Shown one piece after another: positions 1 through 7,341 of a DNA stretch of 64,000 bases (positions within the stretch are counted from its first letter, which is position 1; each line of letters starts with the position of its first letter). The notes beneath the pieces were generated by a model that saw only the letters and a list, made by a program, of their open reading frames with translations, searched no databases and was not told where the DNA came from. The position numbers were made by a program, and so were the translations under genes. This stretch comes from Synechococcus sp. CBW1108 (GTDB taxonomy: Bacteria; Cyanobacteriota; Cyanobacteriia; PCC-6307; Cyanobiaceae). The stretch spans positions 1,302,001-1,366,000 of the forward strand of contig NZ_CP060395.1 of assembly GCF_015840335.1 (NCBI RefSeq). The letters are read 5' to 3'.

Positions 1-1
1 G

Positions 2-592
2 CGCTGCTGCCTGATTAGTGGCGGCAGCAGCCGGCGCATGGGCTGCGACAAGGCACTGCTGAGCCACCCCGAGGGCGGCAGTTGGCTGGAGCGCACGCTG
101 CTACTGCTAGCCCAACTCCAGGCGCCGATCGCCCTGTTGAGCCGCCATGGGCCGCACCTGGAGCGCTCCGAGGCGCTGCAGGTCGAGCTCAAAGCGAGCG
201 GCGTTGCCCTGGAGCTGATTGCCGAACCGCCGCCCTGGGAGGGGCCGCTGCTGGCCCTGCACCGGCTGATGGAACACCACCCAGACGAGCGCCTGTTGCT
301 CTGCCCGGTGGACATGCCGGATCTCAGCCTGGCCGCCCTGCAAGCCCTGCTAGCGGGCGCAGCAACCGGGAGCCCGATCCGGCTGCAGCTGGCCCACGAC
401 GGCGAGCGGCTGCAACCGCTGCTAGGCCTCTATCCGAGCAGCGCCCCGATCCGGGCCCACCTGGCCGCAGCGGTGGGCCGAGGCGAACGGCGCTTGCAGA
501 GCTGGCTGGCGACGCTGCCCTACCAGACGGTGCCATTGGATCCCCGTGCCATCCGCAACGTGAACCGGCCCGGGCCAAGTCAGTTGGCCTAA
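2..592 (+). CDS. mobA: Molybdenum cofactor guanylyltransferase MobA, 5' end cut by window edge
   Basis: MobA transfers GMP from GTP to molybdopterin to make the bis-MGD form of Moco in the cytoplasm. The reading frame is open to the left edge, and its first visible residues read LISGGSSRRMGCDKALL. This is the glycine-rich nucleotide-binding signature (LxGGxSRRMGxDK) that lies at the extreme N-terminus of the family, so only a few codons are missing. The ATG at 38 lies inside this motif and cannot be the true start. Further on, the LLLCPVDMPDLS segment fits the family's metal-binding aspartate region. The gene converges on the HEPN gene with a 6-bp gap. It belongs with the moa/moe genes at 7-14.5 kb and would serve the YdeP-like bis-MGD enzyme at 4760-7036. 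Confidence 0.93.
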   Translation, partial: RCCLISGGSSRRMGCDKALLSHPEGGSWLERTLLLLAQLQAPIALLSRHGPHLERSEALQVELKASGVALELIAEPPPWEGPLLALHRLMEHHPDERLLLCPVDMPDLSLAALQALLAGAATGSPIRLQLAHDGERLQPLLGLYPSSAPIRAHLAAAVGRGERRLQSWLATLPYQTVPLDPRAIRNVNRPGPSQLA

Positions 593-598
593 GCCAAT

Positions 599-982
599 TC
601 AGGCGTCCGATTCGCCCAGCGCCGCCACCATGCGCTCGCACCGCTCCAGCTCCGCCTCGACCAGGGCCAGCAGCTCCTGCCGCGGCGCGGGCAACGGAAA
701 TGGGCCCTGCTCATAGCGGGCCTCCACCGCAAACACCTGCAGCTCAAGCAGCAGGGGATCAAGCTGCTGACCAGCCAGGGCGAACAGATCTTCGAGGTCG
801 TGGACCCGGGGTGGCCGCCGGTCGGCCAGCACAATCCAGGCTTTGAGCAGTTTCTCCACCGCCTGCTGGGCGGTGAAGCCCCAGTCTTCGTCGGGATAGG
901 CAGAGTCAAGGGTCAGCCCCAGGCTGCGCAGATGGCGACGCACAATCGCCAGCAGCAGCAAGGCGTCTTCAGCGGGCGACAT
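599..982 (-). CDS. HEPN-domain protein, probable toxin of an MNT/HEPN pair
   Basis: A 127-aa mainly helical protein with a HEPN (PF05168-like) signature: FTAQQAVEKLLKAWIV followed by RPPRVHDLEDL, which supplies an R-x4-H motif typical of HEPN ribonucleases. I chose the ATG at 982 rather than 1036 because it overlaps the end of the upstream nucleotidyltransferase frame by 14 bases, the usual translational coupling for MNT/HEPN pairs. HEPN partners are either substrate-binding subunits or RNase toxins neutralised by the MNT protein. The R-x4-H motif favours a toxin, but this is inferred. It is the last gene of a minus-strand run (HPP, TSUP, MNT, HEPN). Confidence 0.82.
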   Translation of the reverse strand: MSPAEDALLLLAIVRRHLRSLGLTLDSAYPDEDWGFTAQQAVEKLLKAWIVLADRRPPRVHDLEDLFALAGQQLDPLLLELQVFAVEARYEQGPFPLPAPRQELLALVEAELERCERMVAALGESDA

Positions 983-1388
983 ACAGCACCCGGCCCTCAC
1001 GGGCCACATCGCCGAACACGTGCCAACGGGAGCCACTCAGGCGCTCGGCATCAGCGCTGCCCGCCACCACCAGGTCGACAGCCACTCCCTGCCGGCCCAG
1101 CGCTCGGTTAAAGCGCTTCCAGCAAGCCATCTTTTCGGTCGGCGTGAGCTGGGGCTGGCCCACGATCACCGCCAGATCCAGATCTGAGTCGGGCCGTGCC
1201 TCACCCCTGGCCCGCGAACCAAAGGCGATCACCGCCTGCACATCGGGTTCGGCGCACAGACGCGCCAAGGCTTCCCCAGACCTCTGGGGATCCAACCCCG
1301 GACCCAGCTCAGGAGCCGGCTCCAGCGCCAGGGGATGGCGCCAGGGGATGGGGGGCGGCGTGAAACGCTCGGCAGCGGAGGCGACCAT
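969..1388 (-). CDS. MNT-type minimal nucleotidyltransferase, probable antitoxin
   Basis: A 139-aa protein containing FGSRARGEARPDSDLDLAV, the GS-x10-DxD signature of polymerase-beta-like minimal nucleotidyltransferases, at about residues 56-74. Known MNT antitoxins AMPylate or bind their HEPN partner. The downstream HEPN gene starts 14 bases before this frame ends. The N-terminal 40 residues are proline-rich and poorly constrained, so the true start could be internal. The gene lies 21 bp after the TauE/SafE gene and probably shares its transcript. Confidence 0.82.
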   Translation of the reverse strand: MVASAAERFTPPPIPWRHPLALEPAPELGPGLDPQRSGEALARLCAEPDVQAVIAFGSRARGEARPDSDLDLAVIVGQPQLTPTEKMACWKRFNRALGRQGVAVDLVVAGSADAERLSGSRWHVFGDVAREGRVLYVAR

Positions 1389-1409
1389 GCTGAAACGCTA
1401 CCGCCAACA

Positions 1410-2159
1410 TCAGCCCGCGAAACCCAGGAGCTTCGCGGCGGCCAGCAGCAGCACCAAGGCCAGACAGCGACGGATCCAAGCCACCGGCCAGTGGCGGCTA
1501 CCAAGCCGCGAACCCACCGCACCGGCCAGCAGCACCATCAGCAACATCCAGCCCAGCTGGGCCGGCAGGGCCGGCAGCAGGGCCCCAGATGGCTGGCGGG
1601 CCAGCAGCAGGCCGGCCAGGCCGCTGAGCGAGTTGCCGAAGATGAACAGCGACGACACCGCTGCCGCCTGGCGGGTGGAGGCCCAGCTGCAACACAACAG
1701 CAGGGGCGTGAGGAACACGCCGCCGCCGGTACCGGTGAGGCCAGCCAGCAGCCCCAGCCCGGCACCGCTAAGCACAAGCAGAATCAGTGGCGGTTGCGTC
1801 AAGCGTTCGGGATCGCCTGGCTGGCGGAGAAAGCGCAGGGCCGAGGTCAGCAGCACCACTGCGACCAACCGCTGAAACCAGAGGGTGGGCAGATCGAGCC
1901 AGCCCCCCAGAAAGGCCGCCGGCAGGCCGGCCAGCAACACCGGCCAGAACAGCCGCCAGCGCAGGTGGCCGGCTCGCCAGAACTGCCAACTGCCCTGGGC
2001 CGCCACCGCGATGTTCAGGATCAGGGCAAGCGGCTTGATCTGCTCCGCCGGCAGACCGGCCAGGGCCAGCACGGCGATGTAGCCGGAGGCGCCCGCATGG
2101 CCCACGGTGGCATAGAGAAAGGCCACCAGGGCCAGGGGCGGCAGCAGCCAGAGGGTCAC
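1410..2159 (-). CDS. TauE/SafE (TSUP) family membrane transporter
   Basis: A 249-aa hydrophobic protein with about eight predicted membrane segments and the paired family motifs: ATVGHAGASGYIAVLALAGL near the N-terminus and LTGTGGGVFLTPLLL in the second half. The family exports or imports small anions (sulfite, sulfoacetate and other C2 or sulfur compounds); the substrate here is unknown. The longer open frame starting at 2744 runs through the HPP gene in another phase and is not real. The start is taken as the GTG at 2159, whose GTGA overlaps the TGA of the HPP gene by 4 bases, so the two are translationally coupled. Confidence 0.85.
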   Translation of the reverse strand: MTLWLLPPLALVAFLYATVGHAGASGYIAVLALAGLPAEQIKPLALILNIAVAAQGSWQFWRAGHLRWRLFWPVLLAGLPAAFLGGWLDLPTLWFQRLVAVVLLTSALRFLRQPGDPERLTQPPLILLVLSGAGLGLLAGLTGTGGGVFLTPLLLCCSWASTRQAAAVSSLFIFGNSLSGLAGLLLARQPSGALLPALPAQLGWMLLMVLLAGAVGSRLGSRHWPVAWIRRCLALVLLLAAAKLLGFAG

Positions 2160-2674
2160 AGCCAGTGGTGCGGATAGGGCAGCGCCCCCTTCACCCAGCG
2201 GCTGAAGCCGGTCGCCAGCAGCACCAGCAGCAGCGAGCCGCTGAGCACGGGGGTGAGCACAAACAGGGGCGTGGGCCCAAGCACCACCCCCAGAAACGCC
2301 AGCCCGCCGGCGGGCGGGTGCAGGCAGCGCAGCTGCTGACCGAGCAAAACCGTGAGCCCCACCGCCAGGGCGATTACCAAGGGCCCCCGGCCCAGCCAGG
2401 CCCCCGCCGCCACACTCACCAGCGCACCCAGCAGATTGCCGAGCACGATGTTGCGCGGCTGGGCCAGGGGGCTGGCGGGGTAGCCGAACAGCAGCACCGA
2501 GGAGGCTCCCAGCGGCGCCGCCAGCAGCACCATGCCGCTCCAGGCACCGAGTAGGCCGAGCAGGGAGAGCGCCAGCAGCGCACCCAGCCAGGTCACAGAT
2601 AACTGGCGGCGCTGGAAGTGGGGCTGATAGGCCCGCCCCCGCCGCCGCTGCTCCGCCAGCCAGCCTTCCCGCAT
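2156..2674 (-). CDS. HPP family membrane protein (possible nitrite/anion transporter)
   Basis: A 172-aa protein with four predicted membrane helices. The HPP signature reads LRCLHPPAGGLAFLGV, with LAAPLGASSVLLFGYPASPL and QPRNIVLGNLLGALV before it, matching the HPP domain in order. Characterised cyanobacterial and plastid HPP proteins transport nitrite, so an anion-transport role linked to molybdoenzyme metabolism is plausible; the substrate here is inferred. The ATG at 2674 is preceded by AAAGG. The frame is open farther upstream as far as the IS1182 end, so a longer N-terminus before the insertion cannot be excluded. The gene overlaps the TauE/SafE gene by 4 bp. Confidence 0.85.
   Translation of the reverse strand: MREGWLAEQRRRGRAYQPHFQRRQLSVTWLGALLALSLLGLLGAWSGMVLLAAPLGASSVLLFGYPASPLAQPRNIVLGNLLGALVSVAAGAWLGRGPLVIALAVGLTVLLGQQLRCLHPPAGGLAFLGVVLGPTPLFVLTPVLSGSLLLVLLATGFSRWVKGALPYPHHWL
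2618..2635. repeat. 18-bp direct repeat, copy 1 (inside HPP gene)
   Basis: The sequence GTGGGGCTGATAGGCCCG occurs here within the HPP N-terminal coding region and again, identically and in the same orientation, at 4710-4727 on the far side of the IS1182 element. In the HPP frame it encodes RAYQPH on the minus strand. Confidence 0.9.
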
Positions 2675-2892
2675 CACCTTTCGTACACGCCCATCGGATC
2701 GTCCCCGCCATCCTCGCGAGCCAGCCCCAACCTCCTCGGCGCACTGTCGATGGCAGCCGGCGCCACCATGGTGACGACGGCTACTAATCAGCCAGCCAGA
2801 CGCATCGGCCACGCTGCTGAAGACCTGGCCGTGACGAAGCCCGAGGGAGTCGTGGAGCACATGTCGCAGGTCCAGCGACTGAAGTTGCCGGG
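2675..2892 (-). other. Non-coding or remnant stretch between HPP gene and IS1182 element
   Basis: No recognisable gene fills this stretch. On the minus strand the HPP frame is open throughout. Another frame is open from 2787 down to a TGA that overlaps the HPP ATG (TGATG at 2676-2672). Such a coupling suggests the end of an upstream gene, but the frame has an internal stop at 2788-2790 and I recognise no family. It may be a decayed coding remnant that once joined the ydeP side to the HPP side, since removing the IS and one CTAG restores one continuous open frame across the junction. Confidence 0.3.
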
Positions 2893-2896
2893 CTAG
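2893..2896. repeat. Left target-site duplication CTAG of IS1182-family element
   Basis: CTAG directly precedes the left terminal inverted repeat, and the same CTAG directly follows the right one at 4696-4699. Because CTAG is itself a palindrome, it could also be read as the outermost part of the inverted repeat. Confidence 0.7.
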
Positions 2897-4695
2897 GAGG
2901 CTGTTGCGCATAGATCTGCGGCCAGCTTCTCCACAGACGCCTATCAATCTGCCCAGATTCCAGTGGTAGCAATGGATCTGGGCGATAGAATGGCACATGC
3001 ACAAGACCTTTCGATCCTGGCAGCCGGAGCAGACAACCCTGCTGCCGCCATCGCCGAGGGAGTGGCTCTCAGAAGACCACCAGGTGTATTTCCTGCTCGA
3101 CCTGGTGGATGAGCTGGATCTCTCGGCCATCTTGATCCCAGCGCAGGCCAAGGATCCCAGAGGTGAGAAGGGGTTTGACCCGCGGATGTTGACGATGCTG
3201 CTGCTCTACGCCTACTGCGTGGGCACCGTTTCCTCCCGCAAAATCGAGCGGGCCTGCTACGAGGATCTGGCATTCCGTGTGCTGACCGGCAACCAGCAGC
3301 CCGACCACAGCCGGATCAGTGAGTTCCGCCGCCGCAACCTCGAAGCGCTCAGTGATCTGTTTGTGCAGATCCTGCGGCTCTGCCAGGAGGCCGGGATGGT
3401 GAGCCTGGGCCATGTGGCGCTGGACGGCACCAAGGTGCAGGCTAATGCCAGTAAGCACAAGGCGATGAGCCACGAGCGGATGCTCAAAGCCGAGGCCCAG
3501 CTAGAGAAGGAGATCAGGGAGCTGCTGCGCAAGGCCGAGCTCCTGGATGCCCAGGAGGACAGCAAGTACGGCAAGGGGAAGCTGGCCAGTGACCTGCCCA
3601 AGGAGCTGCAGCGGCGTCAGGACCGGCTGGCGGCGATCAGCCGGGCGCGCAAAGCCTTGGAAGCAGAAACCGCCGCCGCTGCTGCCCGTGATCGCGCCAA
3701 GCAGGCAGCAGCGGCAGATGCTGCTGCCAATGCCGATGCCACAGATGCTGATGCAGCAGCGGATGCCAGCGAGCAGCAGCAGAAGCTGGCTGACAAAGCA
3801 GCCAGGACCAGGGAGAAAGCAGACGCCGCCAGGGAGCTGGCGATCGAGAAGGCCAACGAGGCAGGCCTTGAACCGCAGGGGCTGGAGCCACAGCCGGCTG
3901 ATGCCATGCCTTATCGCGGCCTGGCCCATCGGGCCGATGGCAGCCCCACTGCCAAAACCCAGCGGAATTTCACTGATCCCGACAGCCACATCGTCAAAAG
4001 CGATGGCAACGTGCTGCAGGGCTACAACTGCCAGGCGGTCGTTGATGGCGACTACCAGGTGATCGTGGCGATGGGGGTGAGCAACCAGCCTCCTGATGTG
4101 GAGCACCTGGTTCCCATGCTGGAGCGCACCATCGCCAATACCAGCCAGGTGCCCAGGACCTTGATCGCCGATACCGGCTACTGGAGCGAGGACAACGCCA
4201 AGGCCTGCGAGGACTGCGGCGTTGATCCCCACATCGCCACAGGCCGGCTGCCGCACGGTCAGCCACCACCACCGATCTATGGCCCGAACCCCAAGCATCT
4301 AGATGCCAAGGGCCGGATGGCCCGCAAGCTGCGCAAGAAGAAAGGACAGAAGATCTACGCCCGACGCAAAACGATCGCGGAGCCGGTGTTTGGTCAGATC
4401 AAGGAATGTCGTCGTCTGAGACGCTTCCTGCTGCGGGGCCTGGAGAAGGTGAATGGGGAGTGGTTGCTCTGGGGTGCAACGCACAACCTCAACAAGCTCT
4501 GGCGCTACATGAAGAAACAGAGGCAGCAGCAGGCCATGGCTACCGGGTGAGGGGATTCTGCCGCTCCAGGCTGCCAGGCGGGGCTGCGCAGCGCTACTGA
4601 AACAAAGAATCTGATAAATTCACCAGTAGACGGCACAAAAAATGTGCACGGCGGGGAGAGATGGCGTCTGAGACGGCGCTATGCGCAACAGGCTC
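2897..4695 (+). mobile_element. Complete IS1182-family insertion sequence (1,799 bp)
   Basis: Terminal inverted repeats are GAGGCTGTTGCGCATAG at 2897-2913 and its complement at 4679-4695, matching at 16 of 17 positions. Both ends are flanked by CTAG. The element holds one uninterrupted transposase gene on the plus strand and looks intact. It sits between the molybdoenzyme gene and the HPP gene, both on the minus strand, so it probably breaks a former transcription unit. Confidence 0.88.
2997..4550 (+). CDS. IS1182 family transposase
   Basis: A 517-aa DDE transposase. The N-terminal region (MHKTFRSWQPEQTTLLPPSP and GFDPRMLTMLLLYAYCVG) is typical of IS1182/DUF772. The first catalytic aspartate lies in VALDGTKVQANASKHK near residue 145. 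A second lies in LIADTGYWSEDNAK, and the C-terminal domain (EPVFGQIKECRRLRRFLLRG) carries the last acidic residue. A long alanine-rich charged coiled-coil insert occupies about residues 215-285. No frameshift is visible, so the transposase is probably functional. The ATG at 2997 lies 84 bp inside the left inverted repeat. Confidence 0.95.
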   Translation: MHKTFRSWQPEQTTLLPPSPREWLSEDHQVYFLLDLVDELDLSAILIPAQAKDPRGEKGFDPRMLTMLLLYAYCVGTVSSRKIERACYEDLAFRVLTGNQQPDHSRISEFRRRNLEALSDLFVQILRLCQEAGMVSLGHVALDGTKVQANASKHKAMSHERMLKAEAQLEKEIRELLRKAELLDAQEDSKYGKGKLASDLPKELQRRQDRLAAISRARKALEAETAAAAARDRAKQAAAADAAANADATDADAAADASEQQQKLADKAARTREKADAARELAIEKANEAGLEPQGLEPQPADAMPYRGLAHRADGSPTAKTQRNFTDPDSHIVKSDGNVLQGYNCQAVVDGDYQVIVAMGVSNQPPDVEHLVPMLERTIANTSQVPRTLIADTGYWSEDNAKACEDCGVDPHIATGRLPHGQPPPPIYGPNPKHLDAKGRMARKLRKKKGQKIYARRKTIAEPVFGQIKECRRLRRFLLRGLEKVNGEWLLWGATHNLNKLWRYMKKQRQQQAMATG

Positions 4696-4699
4696 CTAG
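4696..4699. repeat. Right target-site duplication CTAG of IS1182-family element
   Basis: Identical to the CTAG at 2893-2896 on the other side of the element. Confidence 0.7.
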
Positions 4700-4709
4700 G
4701 GCAATCGAG

Positions 4710-4727
4710 GTGGGGCTGATAGGCCCG
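4710..4727. repeat. 18-bp direct repeat, copy 2 (between IS1182 and ydeP)
   Basis: An identical copy of 2618-2635, in the same orientation. On the minus strand it can also be read as RAYQPH, as in the HPP gene, but the flanking codons do not match HPP. The 60-bp stretch 4700-4759 contains no gene. Confidence 0.9.
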
Positions 4728-4759
4728 GGCGTGGCAGACAGGGTGGCGACGGCAACAGC

Positions 4760-7036
4760 TCAGCCTGCCCCGCGCAACAGCACCGGCACCCGCTTGAAGG
4801 CCGGCGTACCGCTCTCGGGATCGCTCACCGCCCGCATCAGCACGTTGGCCTCCGGATAAAACATCAAAGCCGCGCCGCGGCGCACCGAGCCGGGGATCAG
4901 CTCGATCCCGTCGAGCTGGCCCGCCTCACCCTGCACGGTCACCCGCTGGTGGGCCCGCAGACCACAGGCGGCGAGATCCTCCGGGTTGACCAGGATCGTC
5001 TGGCGGTGCGGCATGCCCCGATAGCCGTCGCCCAGCTTGTAGACCACCGTGTTGTGCTGGCCGTAACTGCGGGCGGTGATCAGGTTCAGCACCAGGCCCT
5101 GCTCGCCGGCGGCCAGGCCGCCGAAGTGATCCGCGTGCGGCAATCCGAGCTCGGGCAGCGGTGTCACCGCCAGCTGGGCCCGGCCAGTGGCGGTGGCGAA
5201 ACGGGGCTCCTGGAACACCCGGCCGGCCACCTCAAATTCCTTCTTGCTGGCGTCGATCTCGGCGATAGCGGCATAACCGGGCACGGTGCGGGCGATCAGC
5301 TCGCGCACATACACCGGATCCTGCAGCCGCCGCCAGTCGATCGGCTCACTGCCGTGCAGGCGGTGGGCCAGCTCGGCCAGGAACTCCACCTCGCTGATCA
5401 GCTGGCCGCTGGCCAGATGGGTGCTGCCGGGCTCATTGAGCCGCACCCAGTTGTTGCCCGATTCAACGGTGGTGCGGTGGGGCGTCTCAAAGCGGTTGAA
5501 CACCGGCAGCAGCAGGGTCTGGCGGGCCGCCAGGCCGTGGAAGTGGCCGGTGTTGGGCTTGGTGGCCAGGTAGATGATCGTGTCGATGCGGCCAAGGGCT
5601 GCCTGGGCCTGGCTGCTGTGGGGGTTGGCGCCATACAGGTTGCCGCCCAGACAGAGCAGGGAATCGACGGCGCCGGCAGCGGCCGCCTCGATCAGGGCGC
5701 GGGTGTTGTAGCCCCGGGTGGGGCTGAGGGGCCGGCCGAGCAGCTGCTCAAGCGCCAACCGCATCGGCTCGCGCAGATTCACCGTCACCCCCATCGAGCC
5801 GAAGCCCTGCACGTTGGAGTGGCCGCGGATCGGCATCGTGCCAGCCCCCGGCCGGGCCACGTTGCCCGTAAGCACGGCCGTGTTGGCGATCGCCTGCACG
5901 TTGGCGGTGCCGTTTGCGTGGTGGGTGATGCCCATCGCCCAGGCGAACACCACCGCCTTGCACGCAGCCAAGCGGGAGGCGGTGTGCTCCAGCTCCTCGC
6001 GGCTGAGGCCGCAACAGCCCGTGATCGCCTCCCAGCTGGTGGTCTCGATCTGCTCGATCAGGGCCTGCCAGCCGTCGGCATGGGCCTTCACGAAGTCGAG
6101 GGCGATGGCGCCACGCTCCAGCAGGGCCTTCTGCAGCCCCAGAAAAACGGCGGTGTCGGAGCCGGGAATCGGCTGCAGGAACAGGGAGGCGATCTCACTG
6201 CCGCCGCCGAGCATGGAGCGAATCGGGAAGGCGGGCGAGCCGAACCTGAGCAGCCCCGCCTCCAGCACCGGATTGATCACGATCACCGTGCCGCCGCGCT
6301 CCCGCAGGCGGATCAGCTCGTTCATCAGCCGCGGGTGGTTGGCCGGCGCATTGGAGCCCACCAACACCACGCCATCGGCTTGCTGGAGGCTCTCGAGGCT
6401 CACCATCGAGGTGCCGCTGCCAAACACCCGGCTGAGACCGATGCTGGAGGGGGCGTGGCAGAGGTCGGAACAGTCGGCCAGATTGTTGGAGCCGAGAGCC
6501 CGCAGCAGCAGTTGCAGCAGATAGGCGGCCTCGTTGGAGGAGCGCCCGGAGCTGTAGGAAGCAACCCGCTCCGGCGACGGCCTAGCGAAGGCCGCGGCGC
6601 TGAGGTCGTGCACCTCCTGCCAGCCGATCGGCTCGTAGTGGTCGCTGCCGGCTCGCCGGATCAGGGGTCGATCGAGCCGGCCCAGCTGGTCGCATTCGGC
6701 GGAACTGAGCTGCTGGAGCTCAGCCAGGCTGCGGCCGGCAAACACCTCCGCTGGCACCGCCGACTGCAGTTCGGCTCCGATCGCCTCCACACTCTTGAGG
6801 CAGCGCTGCAGCGGCTCGCCCAGTTCATCGCGAAAGCCGCCGTTCTGGCCGCCCGTGCCCCAGGCGCAACTCAGGCAAGCACTTTTGTGGTTGAGAGTCT
6901 GCCAAAGCCGCAACCCCGTGGGTGAGAGGGTGGCGCGGGCCCAGCCCTCGATCAGGGGCCAGCCGCCCCCACTGGCGGCGTCTTCTGGGGCCGGCAGCTG
7001 GGTTGGTGCCGGCGATCCAGATAGCTCAGGCGCCAT
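4760..7036 (-). CDS. FdhF/YdeP family molybdopterin oxidoreductase
   Basis: A 758-aa cytoplasmic enzyme of the FDH-alpha-like YdeP family, which binds bis-MGD molybdenum cofactor. Only two N-terminal cysteines are visible (NHKSACLSCAWGTGGQNGG, C54 and C57), as in YdeP rather than in classical formate dehydrogenases with a full 4Fe-4S motif. Family-typical blocks follow: NLADCSDLCHAPSSIGLSRV, VVLVGSNAPANHPRLMNEL, GNVARPGAGTMPIRGHSNVQ, a CLGGNLYGANPHS block and, near the C-terminus, TARSYGQHNTVVYKLGDGYRG in the molybdopterin dinucleotide-binding domain. There is no Tat signal. The substrate is unknown in the family; in enterics YdeP is linked to acid resistance. It is divergent from moaA, and it is the only Moco-using enzyme in the window. 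Confidence 0.9.
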   Translation of the reverse strand: MAPELSGSPAPTQLPAPEDAASGGGWPLIEGWARATLSPTGLRLWQTLNHKSACLSCAWGTGGQNGGFRDELGEPLQRCLKSVEAIGAELQSAVPAEVFAGRSLAELQQLSSAECDQLGRLDRPLIRRAGSDHYEPIGWQEVHDLSAAAFARPSPERVASYSSGRSSNEAAYLLQLLLRALGSNNLADCSDLCHAPSSIGLSRVFGSGTSMVSLESLQQADGVVLVGSNAPANHPRLMNELIRLRERGGTVIVINPVLEAGLLRFGSPAFPIRSMLGGGSEIASLFLQPIPGSDTAVFLGLQKALLERGAIALDFVKAHADGWQALIEQIETTSWEAITGCCGLSREELEHTASRLAACKAVVFAWAMGITHHANGTANVQAIANTAVLTGNVARPGAGTMPIRGHSNVQGFGSMGVTVNLREPMRLALEQLLGRPLSPTRGYNTRALIEAAAAGAVDSLLCLGGNLYGANPHSSQAQAALGRIDTIIYLATKPNTGHFHGLAARQTLLLPVFNRFETPHRTTVESGNNWVRLNEPGSTHLASGQLISEVEFLAELAHRLHGSEPIDWRRLQDPVYVRELIARTVPGYAAIAEIDASKKEFEVAGRVFQEPRFATATGRAQLAVTPLPELGLPHADHFGGLAAGEQGLVLNLITARSYGQHNTVVYKLGDGYRGMPHRQTILVNPEDLAACGLRAHQRVTVQGEAGQLDGIELIPGSVRRGAALMFYPEANVLMRAVSDPESGTPAFKRVPVLLRGAG

Positions 7037-7341
7037 GGCTACTACTGGCTGCGTTTGTCAAACCCTAGGGGTATGGCAAAGCAGCTGCCTCTGAGGGCAG
7101 CTGTGCCCAACGGCTGTGCCCATCCACCTAAGCCCTGAAAAACGAACTTCATACGGGGCCTGGCCGCAAAGGGCACTCCAGCCGTTAAGAAGGCAACAAC
7201 CAATAAGGCCTGAAGTGATGAACTCATGGGTGCTGCCAACTCAACCCACTCCCCCGATGCAGTAGGCGCACAGGAGTTAGGCCAAATTTGCGCCGCTGAT
7301 GCTGGGGTTAACGCCTGAGCAGGAGCTCTAGCGTTGCGGCC
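7037..7341. promoter_or_regulatory. Divergent ydeP-moaA intergenic region
   Basis: A 305-bp gap between two divergent genes that must hold both promoters. I find no gene in it and could not match a Moco riboswitch. The clearest structure is the inverted repeat listed at 7082-7103. Confidence 0.5.
7082..7103. promoter_or_regulatory. Perfect 8-bp inverted repeat upstream of ydeP
   Basis: CAGCTGCC at 7082-7089 and GGCAGCTG at 7096-7103 with a 6-nt spacer, 46 bp upstream of the ydeP start. The form fits a dimeric regulator site or a small 5'-leader hairpin. No known operator is recognised. Confidence 0.35.

Noticed and set aside
1335-2177. Plus-strand open frame (280 aa) across the TauE/SafE gene
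   Set aside because: Gln/Arg-rich shadow with no domain; the TSUP protein on the other strand has clear motifs.
4949-6925. Long plus-strand open frame (658 aa) opposite the molybdoenzyme
   Set aside because: Composition is rich in His, Gln and Gly from antisense reading of a GC-rich gene, with no recognisable domain. The minus-strand YdeP-like protein is clear.
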